64,000 nucleotides of DNA from Allobosea caraganae (GTDB lineage: Bacteria > Pseudomonadota > Alphaproteobacteria > Rhizobiales > Beijerinckiaceae). Location: the NCBI RefSeq assembly GCF_003351345.1, contig NZ_QQTO01000007.1, positions 62,001-126,000 on the forward strand, in the 5' to 3' direction. The first letter of the stretch is position 1; each line of letters begins with the position of its first letter. Below, one piece after another: positions 8,907-17,143 of this stretch. The position numbers were made by a program, and so were the translations under genes. The notes under the pieces were generated by a model. The model searched no databases and was not told the origin of the DNA. It saw only the letters and a list, made by a program, of their open reading frames with translations.

Positions 8907-9728
8907 TGATGCCTCTCCCGAGAGGATTAAGAGTTAGCCGCAATTTTCACCGCAATCTTGCTGGAAATGTCTCTCATCTGGCTAAGAGTAAGTTATGCAT
9001 AATTCTCGCTCATTTCCTAGCGGTTTGTAATGCATGCCAGCTTTGATTTCTGCCGAGGGATGCCAGATTAAATGACGCTATTGTTAAAAACATTTCGAAG
9101 TACATATTAATTCAATTGAATGTTTTATTCTAATTTCCTGATGAATCCGAGTTACTTTGGCAAATGCTTTGGGGCAAAGGTAAATTATGACGATACGGAA
9201 GGCAAATTATACGAAAGGCGTTCGATCGCTTACCAAAGGTAAGCTTTTAACGATCAAGTTTCGTGCGAATTTGACTTTAAGGATGGGGCGCTGTCTTGGG
9301 GAAATAATATTTCCGCTGGGAAGCAGCTGGAAGCCCGCCGCGGCATCCGTCCGGGGGATTACCTCCAAAGAGATGGATGCGTTTGAGCAATGCGCGCGAG
9401 GCCGTAAGGAAAGGTATCACGCTGCCGTGTCTTTGCCGTCGTTCTGAGGCTAAATATAACTATATTGTTTCAGATTTCGACCTTGGTGACTCGGTTGAGG
9501 CACAACAATAAATATCACTGATGAGTTTATGGGCAATTCGCCATAGATGACTCTAGGTCAATAGAACCGGCTAAGTATCACGGCCCGTCCTTAGGGTGGT
9601 TATGTGAAGGCTCACGTAACTGTGGTGTGGTCAATGAAACGGCTGCGGCGTCCGCTCTAAATTGGGGCCGGCTATCCTTGCGAGGCATGGCGGGCCGTGC
9701 GGCTCGCCTGACCTGGCCGGCGGTCACG
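8907..9728. other. AT-rich intergenic region, 822 bases, no recognised gene
   Basis: This stretch between two minus-strand genes is visibly richer in A and T than its surroundings (especially 8940-9560). It contains a perfect 12-bp palindrome ATTCAATTGAAT (9110-9121), within a wider AACATT/AATGTT inverted repeat, and a terminator-like hairpin at 9228-9248. An 86-codon plus-strand frame (9187-9447) exists, but it lacks similarity I recognise and contains the hairpin. The region should carry the promoter of the response regulator and the 3' region of the polymerase gene. Its length and composition allow a small RNA or a decayed gene. Confidence 0.5.
9228..9248 (+). terminator. Terminator-like hairpin in AT-rich region
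   Basis: GCTTACC (9228-9234) pairs with GGTAAGC (9238-9244) around an AAA loop and is followed directly by TTTT. The stem is only 7 bp. It would end a plus-strand transcript that has no recognised coding gene. Confidence 0.45.
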
Positions 9729-11054
9729 TCAGGGCCGCGTCCTCCGGGCCGCCAAGCTTGCCCTTGCTGACGCCGGTACGGGTCCAATAAAGCGACCGTA
9801 ATCGGCCACCCGCCGGACCAGCATGACCGTGGGGCGCTCCTGGCGGCCGAACTCGCAAATGAGGTAGACGCACAGGACCCAGAAGACCGTGTTGTACTTG
9901 AGCAGGAACGAGCCGACCCAGTTGCCAAGCAGCATGAAGATGATGGTCAGCGCCCCCATCAGCACGAGCTCCGTGCTGCCCTGCCTCGACAAGGCGGTGT
10001 AGACGCGCTGCCCGAGCGCGAAGAGGGCGAACAGGACGCTGAGCAGGCCGAAGATGCCGATATCGACGATCAGGTTGAGATAGCCGTTATGGGCATGGCC
10101 GATCTCGCGGCCGAGGAGCTCCTGCATCTTGTCGTTGACCAGCGTCTTCCAGCCCGAGCCGTAGCCGCCGCCGAGCAGCAGATTGCCGTGCAGGGCCTCG
10201 ATCACCGCTGGCCAGATGTCGAGCCGTCCGGTCAGGGTCGGGTTCTTGCCGAGCGCCTCGAGCGCCAGCGCCACCACGCTGTCGCCGACCACGACGAGAA
10301 AGACCGCGCTTGGCAGCGACATCACTAGGAAGGCTGCGCGCGTCGGTGGCGACATCTTGCCGAGCGCGAGAAGATAGGCCAGCGCCAGAGCGCACAGGAC
10401 GAGGAGCGAGATCGCCTGTCCCGAATGCGAGCCCGCGACGAGGCCGACCGCCAGCACGGCGCAGCCGATGAGGCCGAGATTGCCGCGCGGGCGGGTGAAG
10501 GCCACGACGCCGAAGACCAGCGCAGCGAAGGCGACGATCCGGCCGAAATCGTTCTTGAAGGGCGAGAGGCCGCGCCAGGCGCCGATATGCTCGTAGAAGC
10601 GCGTGTCGGCCGCCGTGTGCACGCCGATGCTGGGGATGGCGACGATCAGGAAGGCGCTGGCGGCGCAATAGATCAGCAGGCTCGCCAGCAGGCAGTTGAC
10701 CAGTTGGCGCCCATCGAAGCGGATGGCGAGGAAAAGCCCGAAGAACGTGGTCAGCACCAGCGCCGAGCTGCGCCGGAAAGCCAGCTCCGGATCGCCCGAC
10801 CACAGGATGGAGAGCAGGGTCACGAGAACGGGGACGAGCATCGGCCAGCAGCGGTTCAGCGTCTCCTTGAGCGCGGGCAGGCTGGCGATGATCCGCAGCA
10901 GGGCGATCAGGCCGATGGCGATGCCGAGATTGCGCAGGCCGGGCGAGCCGACATCGGCCGCCTCCTCGGCGCCGGCGGAGAGCAGCCCGGCAAAGCCTTC
11001 CGCCATGTAGAACAGGCCGAAGACGGCATAGGCATAGTCGAACGCCTTCAGCAT
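9729..11054 (-). CDS. O-antigen ligase/polymerase family protein (Wzy-like)
   Basis: A 441-residue membrane protein with about ten to twelve helices. The large periplasmic loop and C-terminal part hold the Wzy_C/WaaL-type signature: TGRLDIWPAVIEA, then GGGYGSGW, then HAHNGYLNLIVDIG. In this locus it is the only candidate for the polymerase that links repeat units at the periplasmic face. Ligase activity cannot be excluded from sequence alone. GAGG sits five bases before the ATG. The glycosyltransferase gene upstream on the same strand ends ten bases before it, so the two are probably co-transcribed. The last 40 or so residues are basic and cytoplasmic. Confidence 0.85.
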   Translation of the reverse strand: MLKAFDYAYAVFGLFYMAEGFAGLLSAGAEEAADVGSPGLRNLGIAIGLIALLRIIASLPALKETLNRCWPMLVPVLVTLLSILWSGDPELAFRRSSALVLTTFFGLFLAIRFDGRQLVNCLLASLLIYCAASAFLIVAIPSIGVHTAADTRFYEHIGAWRGLSPFKNDFGRIVAFAALVFGVVAFTRPRGNLGLIGCAVLAVGLVAGSHSGQAISLLVLCALALAYLLALGKMSPPTRAAFLVMSLPSAVFLVVVGDSVVALALEALGKNPTLTGRLDIWPAVIEALHGNLLLGGGYGSGWKTLVNDKMQELLGREIGHAHNGYLNLIVDIGIFGLLSVLFALFALGQRVYTALSRQGSTELVLMGALTIIFMLLGNWVGSFLLKYNTVFWVLCVYLICEFGRQERPTVMLVRRVADYGRFIGPVPASARASLAARRTRP

Positions 11055-11064
11055 GGCAGCCTCG

Positions 11065-12159
11065 CTAGGTGGCCAGTCGCAGGTAATGATCCGCCGCGCT
11101 CTGCAGCGAATACCGCCGCGCGATGGCTTCGAGCGCTTCGGCCGCGACCGGCGCCTGCAACTCCGCGACCATGCGCTCCGCCAGTGCGGCGGGGTCGTTC
11201 ACCGGCACCAGCGCGTGTTCCAGCGACGGGCCGAGGATCTCGCGCGGACCTTCGCCGGCGCAATCGGTGCTCACCACCGGCACCAGGCAGGCGATCGCCT
11301 CGATCAGCGCATTGGGAAAGCCCTCATATTCCGAGCTCAGCACGTAGAGGTCGGCCCGCACCAGATAGTCGAGCCGGTTCATGGCGAAGCCGGTGAAATG
11401 GACCGTATCGGCGACGCCGCGCGTCTGCGCCAGCGCCGTCAGCGCCGCCTGCTCCGGGCCCTCGCCGAGAATGATCAGCCGCGCCGGCTTGGTCTGGCGA
11501 ACCTGCGCCAGCGCCTCGATCAGGATGTCGTAGCGCTTCTGCCGCACCAGCCGGCCGATCGCGACGATGACCGGGCCCTGCTCGGCGAACCAGGGATGGG
11601 GTGGGGCGGCGGCGCGCGCCGACGCGATGTCCTGCTCGTCCGGCGGCGGGTTCGGGATGACCGTGATCTCGGAGAGCGGAATCCCGGCGATCCTGGCGAC
11701 GTCCTTGGCGACGCCGCCGGAGACCGCCGTCACGGCATGCGCGCGCGGGTAGAGCAGGCGGATCAGGCCGTGCACCGCCAGGCGGCGCAGCGGGTTCGAC
11801 TGGGCGAGGACGAAGGAGAGCTGGTTGCGCTCGCAGATCACCAGCTTGGCGCTGCTGCGCGACAGCAGGCACGCGAGCAGCGCGGTCAGGTTGTTGAAGG
11901 TCAGCCCGACGACCACGAGCCCGGGCTTTTCGCGCCGCAGGAACTGGGTCAGCCGGCCGAGCGCGTTGCGGCTGCGGCGGGCGCTGAGCTCGACCAGCTC
12001 GACCTTGTCCGACAGCAGGTCCTGCAATGGGCCGTGGCGGCGGTTGACGATGAAGCGGGTGCGCAGGCCCGAGCCGGCGAAGTGGTTGGCGAGGCGCACG
12101 AAAATCCGCTCCGCGCCGCCACCGGCGAAAGACGGGATGTAGAGATGCACGATATCCAC
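11065..12159 (-). CDS. Glycosyltransferase family 4
   Basis: A GT-B glycosyltransferase of 364 residues. The N-terminus MDIVHLYIPSFAGGGAERI is the typical start of this group, with a GGGAE loop near the acceptor site. The C-terminal domain has VIVAIGRLVRQKRYDILIEA and the donor site LYVLSSEYEGFPNALIEAIA. I placed the start at the GTG at 12159 because GGAG lies eight bases upstream and the family homology begins there; an upstream start at 12246 would add 29 residues of unlikely sequence. It is the first gene of a minus-strand pair with the Wzy-like gene and is divergent from the BY-kinase gene. It should extend the EPS repeat unit. Confidence 0.88.
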   Translation of the reverse strand: MDIVHLYIPSFAGGGAERIFVRLANHFAGSGLRTRFIVNRRHGPLQDLLSDKVELVELSARRSRNALGRLTQFLRREKPGLVVVGLTFNNLTALLACLLSRSSAKLVICERNQLSFVLAQSNPLRRLAVHGLIRLLYPRAHAVTAVSGGVAKDVARIAGIPLSEITVIPNPPPDEQDIASARAAAPPHPWFAEQGPVIVAIGRLVRQKRYDILIEALAQVRQTKPARLIILGEGPEQAALTALAQTRGVADTVHFTGFAMNRLDYLVRADLYVLSSEYEGFPNALIEAIACLVPVVSTDCAGEGPREILGPSLEHALVPVNDPAALAERMVAELQAPVAAEALEAIARRYSLQSAADHYLRLAT

Positions 12160-12446
12160 TGGCGCAACTCCAACAAAAAACCTCGCCGCAATTCGAAAAG
12201 CAAGAAGTGGGCCGTGGCTGCCGAAGGGTTTTTCGGCGTGGCGCAATAAGGCGATTACCTAAGGTCATCATGCGCGCTTCCGCGCGTCTTGCGAGCGCTC
12301 CCGCGCGCAGGCTTTTGCGACGCTGACGCTGCGACGGCAAAAAGAACAGGAGGCGGTCAACCTAACTGCTGCGGCATGCATCTTGCTAGACGTTATTCGC
12401 GTCGAGCCATCGAAAGCCTGGCGGCTTAGTGCGCATGGAGATACCA
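12160..12446. promoter_or_regulatory. Divergent promoter region between GT4-wzy pair and BY-kinase gene
   Basis: These 287 bases separate two divergent EPS genes and must hold both promoters. The left part is rich in CGCG repeats (around 12268-12304). The right end carries GGAG at 12437-12440, six bases before the ATG at 12447. I could not place -10/-35 boxes with confidence. Confidence 0.5.
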
Positions 12447-14330
12447 ATGCTGAAAGCCAACGAGCATTTCAAGCCGATGCTGGTTACGGAATCGATGCAG
12501 GACCGCGGGGCCGTGTCATTCCTCGACATATCCTACGTCATAGCTTTGCTGGCTCGGCAGAAATATTTGATAGCCGGCAGTATCCTGCTCTTCGGGCTGT
12601 GCGGACTGGCTTACGCATTACTGACGCCGCCGAGCTATCGCGCCGTTTCACAGATCATCATCGATCCGCGCCGGCTCGATCTGTTTCAAAAAGACTCACT
12701 CTTCACTGGCGCTCCGGTCGATGTCGGCACAGTCGAGAGTCAGGTCCAGCTGGTCGGCTCCGAGCGGATCGCCAGCAAGGTCATCGACGACCTGAAGCTC
12801 CTGACCGATCCCGAATTCACCAGCGTGCAGCCATCCTCCGCGCTCGAGGTCGTGATCAACTATCTCGGCTACGGCCCGTCCGCCGGCGACGACGTGCGCC
12901 CCAGCCGGCAGGCCGTCCTCGACAGCTTCCAGAAGCGGCTCGACGCCAAGCGGGTCGGGCTGAGCTACATCATCGAGGTCTCGTTCACCTCGCTCGATCC
13001 CGCCAAGGCGGCCAAGATCGTGAACGCTCTCTCCGACGCCTATATCGAGGACATCATCGCCGGGCGGCTCGGCGCGATCCAGCGCGCCAGCTCATGGCTG
13101 GAGACCCGGCTGGAGGAGCTTGGCCAGCGCGCCGTCGCGGCCGACCAGGCGCTGACCGCCTTCAAGGCCGACCCCAAGAACGTCGGCGCGGCCGAGATGT
13201 ACGCCAAGGTCCGCGAGATGGAGAGCAATGTCAGCACCTATCGCGCGCTCTACGACAATTTCCTGCAGCGCTACATCCAGACGGTCCAGCAGCAATCCTT
13301 CCCGACGGTCGAGGCCCGCGTCGCGGCCATGGCGAACCCGCCGAGCGACAAGGCCGCGCCCAAGACCCTGCTGATCCTGGCGATCATGCTGGCGGCCGGC
13401 GGCGCGGTCGGGACCACGCTGGCGGCGTTCCGCGAATTGCTCGATCGCGCCGTCCGCACCGGCGACCAATTGGCCGAGGCGACGGGCGCGCCCTGCCTCG
13501 GCATCCTCCCGGCCCTGCAGATCCGGGAGCCGAAGCGGAAGCGCTGGTTCTCGTCCAACCGCATCAAGGTCGAGCCGGTCGAGCGCCAGTTCAAGAGCGA
13601 GGGCATTCTCTCCGTCGTCGAGAGCGCGCGCTTCTCGCGCTTCTCCGAGACGATCCGCAGCATCAAGATCGCCGCGGACCTCACGATACCGGGCGGGCGC
13701 TGCCGCATCATCGGCATCTCGTCCTGTCTGCCCAACGAGGGAAAATCGACGATCGCGGCGAATTTCGCCCACCTGATCGCCGGCGGCGGCGCCAAGGTGC
13801 TGCTGATCGACACCGACCTGCGCAATCCCAAGCTGTCGATGCTGCTGACGGCCAACCCGCAGCTCAGCCTCGTCGAGGTCGTGGAGCGGCCGGAGATCCT
13901 GAGCCAGGCGGTCTGGTGGAACGCCTCGCACCCGAACCTCCACTTCCTGCCGGGCCGGACGGTCGAGTCCGAGGCCGACAGCTTCGACGTCCTCAGCAGC
14001 AAGGGCATGCACGAGCTGCTCGCCCAGCAGGCGACGCTCTACGACTATATCGTGCTGGATTTCGCGCCGCTCGCGCCCGTCGTCGACGTGCGTGCGGCGC
14101 TCAGCATGGTCGATGGCATGCTGCTCGTCGCCCGCTGGGGCGTCACCACCATCAAGATCCTAGAGCGGGCGGTTCGGATGTCGGACGGCCTGGCGGACAA
14201 GCTCTTCGGCGTCGTGCTCAACCGCGTCGATATGAAGAAGCTCAAGCAGTACGACGATCTCGACAGCAAGTACTATCACAACTCCTACTACCTGAAGTAC
14301 CGGAACGTGAAGGAATCCGCCGCCGCCTGA
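12447..14330 (+). CDS. Polysaccharide co-polymerase with tyrosine autokinase domain (Wzc/ExoP-like BY-kinase)
   Basis: A 627-residue fusion of Wzz and BY-kinase domains. A first membrane helix lies near residues 38-60, then a periplasmic Wzz domain with coiled-coil-like helices, then a second helix near 310-330 and a cytoplasmic ATPase. Walker A (LPNEGKST, about residue 428-435), Walker A' (LLIDTDLRNP) and Walker B (IVLDFAP) are canonical. The C-terminus has six Tyr within about 20 residues, the expected autophosphorylation cluster. It would control chain length and export with Wzy and the Wza-type protein. Start ATG 12447 has GGAG six bases upstream; GTG 12429 and ATG 12435 are alternatives. 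It is more canonical than the partial paralogue at the window start. Confidence 0.92.
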   Translation: MLKANEHFKPMLVTESMQDRGAVSFLDISYVIALLARQKYLIAGSILLFGLCGLAYALLTPPSYRAVSQIIIDPRRLDLFQKDSLFTGAPVDVGTVESQVQLVGSERIASKVIDDLKLLTDPEFTSVQPSSALEVVINYLGYGPSAGDDVRPSRQAVLDSFQKRLDAKRVGLSYIIEVSFTSLDPAKAAKIVNALSDAYIEDIIAGRLGAIQRASSWLETRLEELGQRAVAADQALTAFKADPKNVGAAEMYAKVREMESNVSTYRALYDNFLQRYIQTVQQQSFPTVEARVAAMANPPSDKAAPKTLLILAIMLAAGGAVGTTLAAFRELLDRAVRTGDQLAEATGAPCLGILPALQIREPKRKRWFSSNRIKVEPVERQFKSEGILSVVESARFSRFSETIRSIKIAADLTIPGGRCRIIGISSCLPNEGKSTIAANFAHLIAGGGAKVLLIDTDLRNPKLSMLLTANPQLSLVEVVERPEILSQAVWWNASHPNLHFLPGRTVESEADSFDVLSSKGMHELLAQQATLYDYIVLDFAPLAPVVDVRAALSMVDGMLLVARWGVTTIKILERAVRMSDGLADKLFGVVLNRVDMKKLKQYDDLDSKYYHNSYYLKYRNVKESAAA

Positions 14331-14348
14331 GTGCGTCGGCGCCACTCA

Positions 14349-14489
14349 GAGACCGTTCGAGACTTCGCTGGCGTGAGGCGTCTGGTGTGGCTGTCGGCAA
14401 CCGGAGCGGAGCGTATGTTTGTACGTGAGCACCGAAAGCGCAGACGGCCACGTCAGACGGCCGCGCCAGTAGAAATATCAAACGGTCTC
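14349..14489. repeat. TIR-bounded repeat element, copy 1 (141 bp)
   Basis: The element begins GAGACCGTTCGA and ends TCAAACGGTCTC, an 11-of-12 terminal inverted repeat. Its interior (CTTCGCTGGCGT, AACCGGAGCGGAGCG, GTGAGCA, GTCAGACGGCC) is shared with the copy at 31769-31893. It fills the gap between the convergent ends of the BY-kinase gene and a small minus-strand gene, whose stop codon it touches. It has no coding frame and could act as a MITE-like element or a bidirectional terminator. Confidence 0.85.
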
Positions 14490-14772
14490 AGGCCTCGGGG
14501 GTCTTGCTGAGGCCGACATGCGGCGCCTCCGCGCTGCGCGTCCTCGGCGCCCGGAACTCCAGCACCGTGACGAGAAGGAACGCGAGCTGGCTGAGGAACA
14601 AGCATAGGCCGGTCCAGAGCAGCGCCTCGATCGTTCCAAAGCCATTGACCAGCAGGAAGGCGAGCGTGGACGCCGCCATCAATGGCGCGGCGATGACGAT
14701 CGCACGGGCGCGAAAGGCCAAACCCACAGCGATGCCCGTCAGCACGTTACAAGCGACCAGAAAGACCAGCAT
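14488..14772 (-). CDS. Small integral membrane protein of unknown function
   Basis: I do not recognise this 94-residue protein. It is almost entirely hydrophobic in its first 80 residues, with three predicted helices (LVFLVACNVLTGIAVGLAF, then IVIAAPLMAASTLAFLLV, then ALLWTGLCLFLSQLAFLLV), and ends in a short charged tail. ATG 14772 was chosen because a purine-rich GAGAGAG lies just upstream; an ATG at 14844 would add 24 residues. It lies inside the EPS locus, opposite in strand to the BY-kinase gene. A role in the envelope is only suggested by its place. Confidence 0.6.
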   Translation of the reverse strand: MLVFLVACNVLTGIAVGLAFRARAIVIAAPLMAASTLAFLLVNGFGTIEALLWTGLCLFLSQLAFLLVTVLEFRAPRTRSAEAPHVGLSKTPEA

Positions 14773-15154
14773 TTTATTCTCTCTCGCTGCGCGGAACCGA
14801 CAGGCAGCGGTTGGGGTGATGGGTAACCTAACGGGATGCATCATATCCTGGGACGATTTGGTGAATGGAAGGTTGAAACAGTTACGGCAACGCTTCGAAT
14901 CATGTCCTTTTTCAACAATCTAATGGCCTTTTCTACCGTGATAGGCGCTGATCAAGCGTTACCTGCTCGAATCCCGGCTCCAGGCTGCCGTTCGGCCGGC
15001 CCCGCAAAGGGAATGGCCGCTTGCCCGCGCCGCCGCGGGCGAGGTGCATCGCTTACGATCTGGGGCGCCAATGATCTTCGTGAATCTGGCCTGAATATTG
15101 CTGGGTTGTTTCAGATCTGAATTGCGTCGAAGCACGCTGAGTGCGGGGGATTCC
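14773..15154. other. Intergenic region, 382 bases, no recognised gene
   Basis: Divergent spacer between the small membrane protein and the zinc-ribbon gene. It ends with GGGGGA close to the ATG at 15155. Apart from being less GC-rich around 14860-14960, nothing distinctive was seen; promoters for both neighbours are expected here. Confidence 0.4.
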
Positions 15155-15397
15155 ATGAAGATGCCTCAAGGCGACGCAGGTTTTGTTTGCCGAAAATGTG
15201 GTTCCCCGTCGATTGAACTTCCCACTCCTATCACCGAGGAGGCGCTCGTCATGTGCGGGCGCTGCCGCGAGGTGATCGGATCCTGGCTCGACTACAAGCG
15301 GACGATCAGCCGCTCCATCCGTTCCGCCGGCGGCAACGCGGTTGCCTGGTCGGCCGATCCGATCATCGATCTGGCCGTCAGCATGCAGAAGCGCTGA
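15155..15397 (+). CDS. Small zinc-ribbon protein, unknown function
   Basis: An 80-residue protein with two CxxC pairs, Cys12/Cys15 (VCRKCGSP) and Cys34/Cys37 (MCGRCREV). The spacing of a four-Cys zinc ribbon is clear, so it probably binds one zinc ion. The rest has a short charged helix (SWLDYKRTISRSIR) and no other recognised domain. ATG 15155 follows GGGGGA by four bases; an ATG at 15098 would add 19 residues. It lies between EPS genes and is convergent with the VanZ-like gene. DNA binding, protein binding or a metal-storage role cannot be told apart. Confidence 0.65.
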   Translation: MKMPQGDAGFVCRKCGSPSIELPTPITEEALVMCGRCREVIGSWLDYKRTISRSIRSAGGNAVAWSADPIIDLAVSMQKR

Positions 15398-15412
15398 GCG
15401 CGCGGGCGGCGC

Positions 15413-15856
15413 TCAGTCGCGCCGTTCCGGGCGCGCCAGGCGGCGCAGGAGGGCGTGCGAGGCAAGCGCCAGGGCCGTGCCGAAGCAGGCGCCGGCCGCC
15501 TTCCAGTCGAGATCGTGCCAAAGCCCATGCCGGTCGGGGCGCAGGTTCTGCGCGGCCTCCAGCCCGGCGCCGAGCACGACCGCAAGCCCCAGGATCAGCA
15601 GCCAGCGCTTCGGCGCAGCGAAGACGAAACACCCGGCCACGCCCGCAAAGGCGAGGAAGCGCTCGACATCGGCATCGCTCGTCAGCATTGGCCGCAAGGC
15701 GAGCGGCGAGAGCGTGCTGAAGACCACGATCGCAGCGAGCACCAGGCCGAGCAGCGCAGCAGCGACGCGTAGCGCTTCGGCGTGCCGGTCGAGCGCGCGG
15801 GCGATCCGGCCGAGACAGCGCCCGAGCCAGGTTTCACGGCCAACCGCTTGGTTCAT
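15413..15856 (-). CDS. VanZ-like family membrane protein
   Basis: A 147-residue protein with about four hydrophobic helices. The pattern FSTLSPLALRP, then a Glu and Gln in GLEAAQNLRPDRHG, then D-x-x-WKAAGACFG matches the VanZ-like family, whose members are common in EPS and teichoic-type loci and of uncertain function. The N-terminal 30 residues are basic and likely cytoplasmic. It is the last gene of the minus-strand block that starts with the initiating sugar transferase, 60 bases after a GT4 gene. No clear ribosome-binding site was found before the ATG. Confidence 0.72.
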   Translation of the reverse strand: MNQAVGRETWLGRCLGRIARALDRHAEALRVAAALLGLVLAAIVVFSTLSPLALRPMLTSDADVERFLAFAGVAGCFVFAAPKRWLLILGLAVVLGAGLEAAQNLRPDRHGLWHDLDWKAAGACFGTALALASHALLRRLARPERRD

Positions 15857-15916
15857 CAGCAGGGCCGGGCGATGGCGCGCCGCGGTACCGAGCGGGTGGC
15901 TGTCATGGCGTCGATC

Positions 15917-17125
15917 TCATGGGCCGAGGAACACGTTGCCGTCTGCCGCAGCCGGCGTCGTCTCAGCCTTGTAGAGGATTGTTCCCAGGACGGCCATATA
16001 GCGTTTCACCACCTGATCGGGGGCATAATCGGCCGCGCGCTGCCTGGCCTTGAGCGAGAAGCTCAGCCGCATCGGCTCTTCCGCCATCATTTGCATGGCG
16101 CGCGCCAGCGCCTGCGGCGCATTCACCGGGACGAGGATGCCATAGGGCGCGACGATCGGCTCCTGATCGGCGCGCTCGGCCGAATCCAGGATCTCGGCCG
16201 GCCCCGCCTCGCAATCGGTCGCGACCACCGGGCAGCCGAGCGCCATCGCCTCGACCAGCGCATTCGGGAAGCCTTCCGCGTTCGAGGACGAGACGAACAT
16301 CCGCGCCCGCCTGATCACCGGGTAGGGGTTGGCGACATAGCCCGGCATCAGCACGCGGCCGCCGAGGCCGAGCGTCTCGACCAGCGAGGCCAGCTTCGGC
16401 CGCTCCGGGCCCTCGCCGAGGATGACGAGCGGGAAGGGCAGTCCGGAGCGGTGATAGGCCTCGATCAGCAGCGCGAAGTTCTTGGTCGGCACCAGTCGCC
16501 CGGCCGCGGCGATGAACGTGTCCGGCAGCGCGATTGCAGGCGCCTCGCTTGCGCGCCCCGCGATCGTGTCGGTGCTGATGCCGTTGCCGATCACCGAGAT
16601 GCGCTCGGCCGGAACGCCGAAATTCTCGACCAGGTCCTGCTTGACGTTGCCTGACACGGCGATGACGTGATCCGCCCAAGGGTAGAGCAGTCGCACCATC
16701 AGCCGGCTGCCCAGGCTCGCGAGGCGCTTGCCGAAATGGCTGCTGGTATGGACCCGCTCGCTGATGACGCAGGGGCGGCGCAGCAGGGCCGAGGCGACCA
16801 CGTTCGCGCAGTTCGAGCGGGTCAGGAAGCTGACGGTGACGTCGGGGCGCAGCCGCTTCAGGGCGCCGTGCAGTTGCACGAGGCTGGGCAGCAGGCTGTG
16901 GCGGGCATTCAGCGTCGTCTTCTGCACGGAGGCATCGACCTCGTGCCGCTCCGGCTCCTGGTCGAGCAGGACGAGGTGGACGTCGTCATTGGCAAGGTCG
17001 TCGCGGGCGAAGGCCAGCAGGTTGGTCATGGCCCGTTCCGCCCCACCGCCGGTCAGCGAGTTGATGACGAAGACGATGCGCTTCTTGTCGTTTGCCATGG
17101 GCATGCGGTGCGGGGGAGCGTTCAA
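15917..17125 (-). CDS. Glycosyltransferase family 4
   Basis: A GT-B glycosyltransferase of up to 402 residues. The N-terminal half has IVFVINSLTGGGAERAMTNL and SFLTRSN; the C-terminal half has FIAAAGRLVPTKNFALLIEA and the donor site MFVSSSNAEGFPNALVEAMALG. The frame opens with TTG at 17125; ATG codons at 17104 and 17098 are equally likely starts, and the homology begins just after 17098. It begins 18 bases after the next upstream GT gene on the same strand ends, so both belong to one operon. It resembles the GT4 at 11065-12159 more than the others here, which suggests duplication. Confidence 0.87.
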   Translation of the reverse strand: MNAPPHRMPMANDKKRIVFVINSLTGGGAERAMTNLLAFARDDLANDDVHLVLLDQEPERHEVDASVQKTTLNARHSLLPSLVQLHGALKRLRPDVTVSFLTRSNCANVVASALLRRPCVISERVHTSSHFGKRLASLGSRLMVRLLYPWADHVIAVSGNVKQDLVENFGVPAERISVIGNGISTDTIAGRASEAPAIALPDTFIAAAGRLVPTKNFALLIEAYHRSGLPFPLVILGEGPERPKLASLVETLGLGGRVLMPGYVANPYPVIRRARMFVSSSNAEGFPNALVEAMALGCPVVATDCEAGPAEILDSAERADQEPIVAPYGILVPVNAPQALARAMQMMAEEPMRLSFSLKARQRAADYAPDQVVKRYMAVLGTILYKAETTPAAADGNVFLGP

Positions 17126-17143
17126 GCGTCTTTGGCCCTCATC

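Noticed and set aside
9187..9447. 86-codon plus-strand frame in the AT-rich gap
   Set aside because: No recognisable family, no clear ribosome site, and a terminator-like hairpin lies inside it.
10425..11396. Long plus-strand frame antisense to the Wzy-like and GT4 genes
   Set aside because: Composition is the mirror of GC-rich coding DNA (Arg, Asp, Gly-rich) and the opposite strand encodes clear families.
12160..12246. Longer start for the GT4 at 11065-12159
   Set aside because: The GTG at 12159 has GGAG at good distance and matches the family start.
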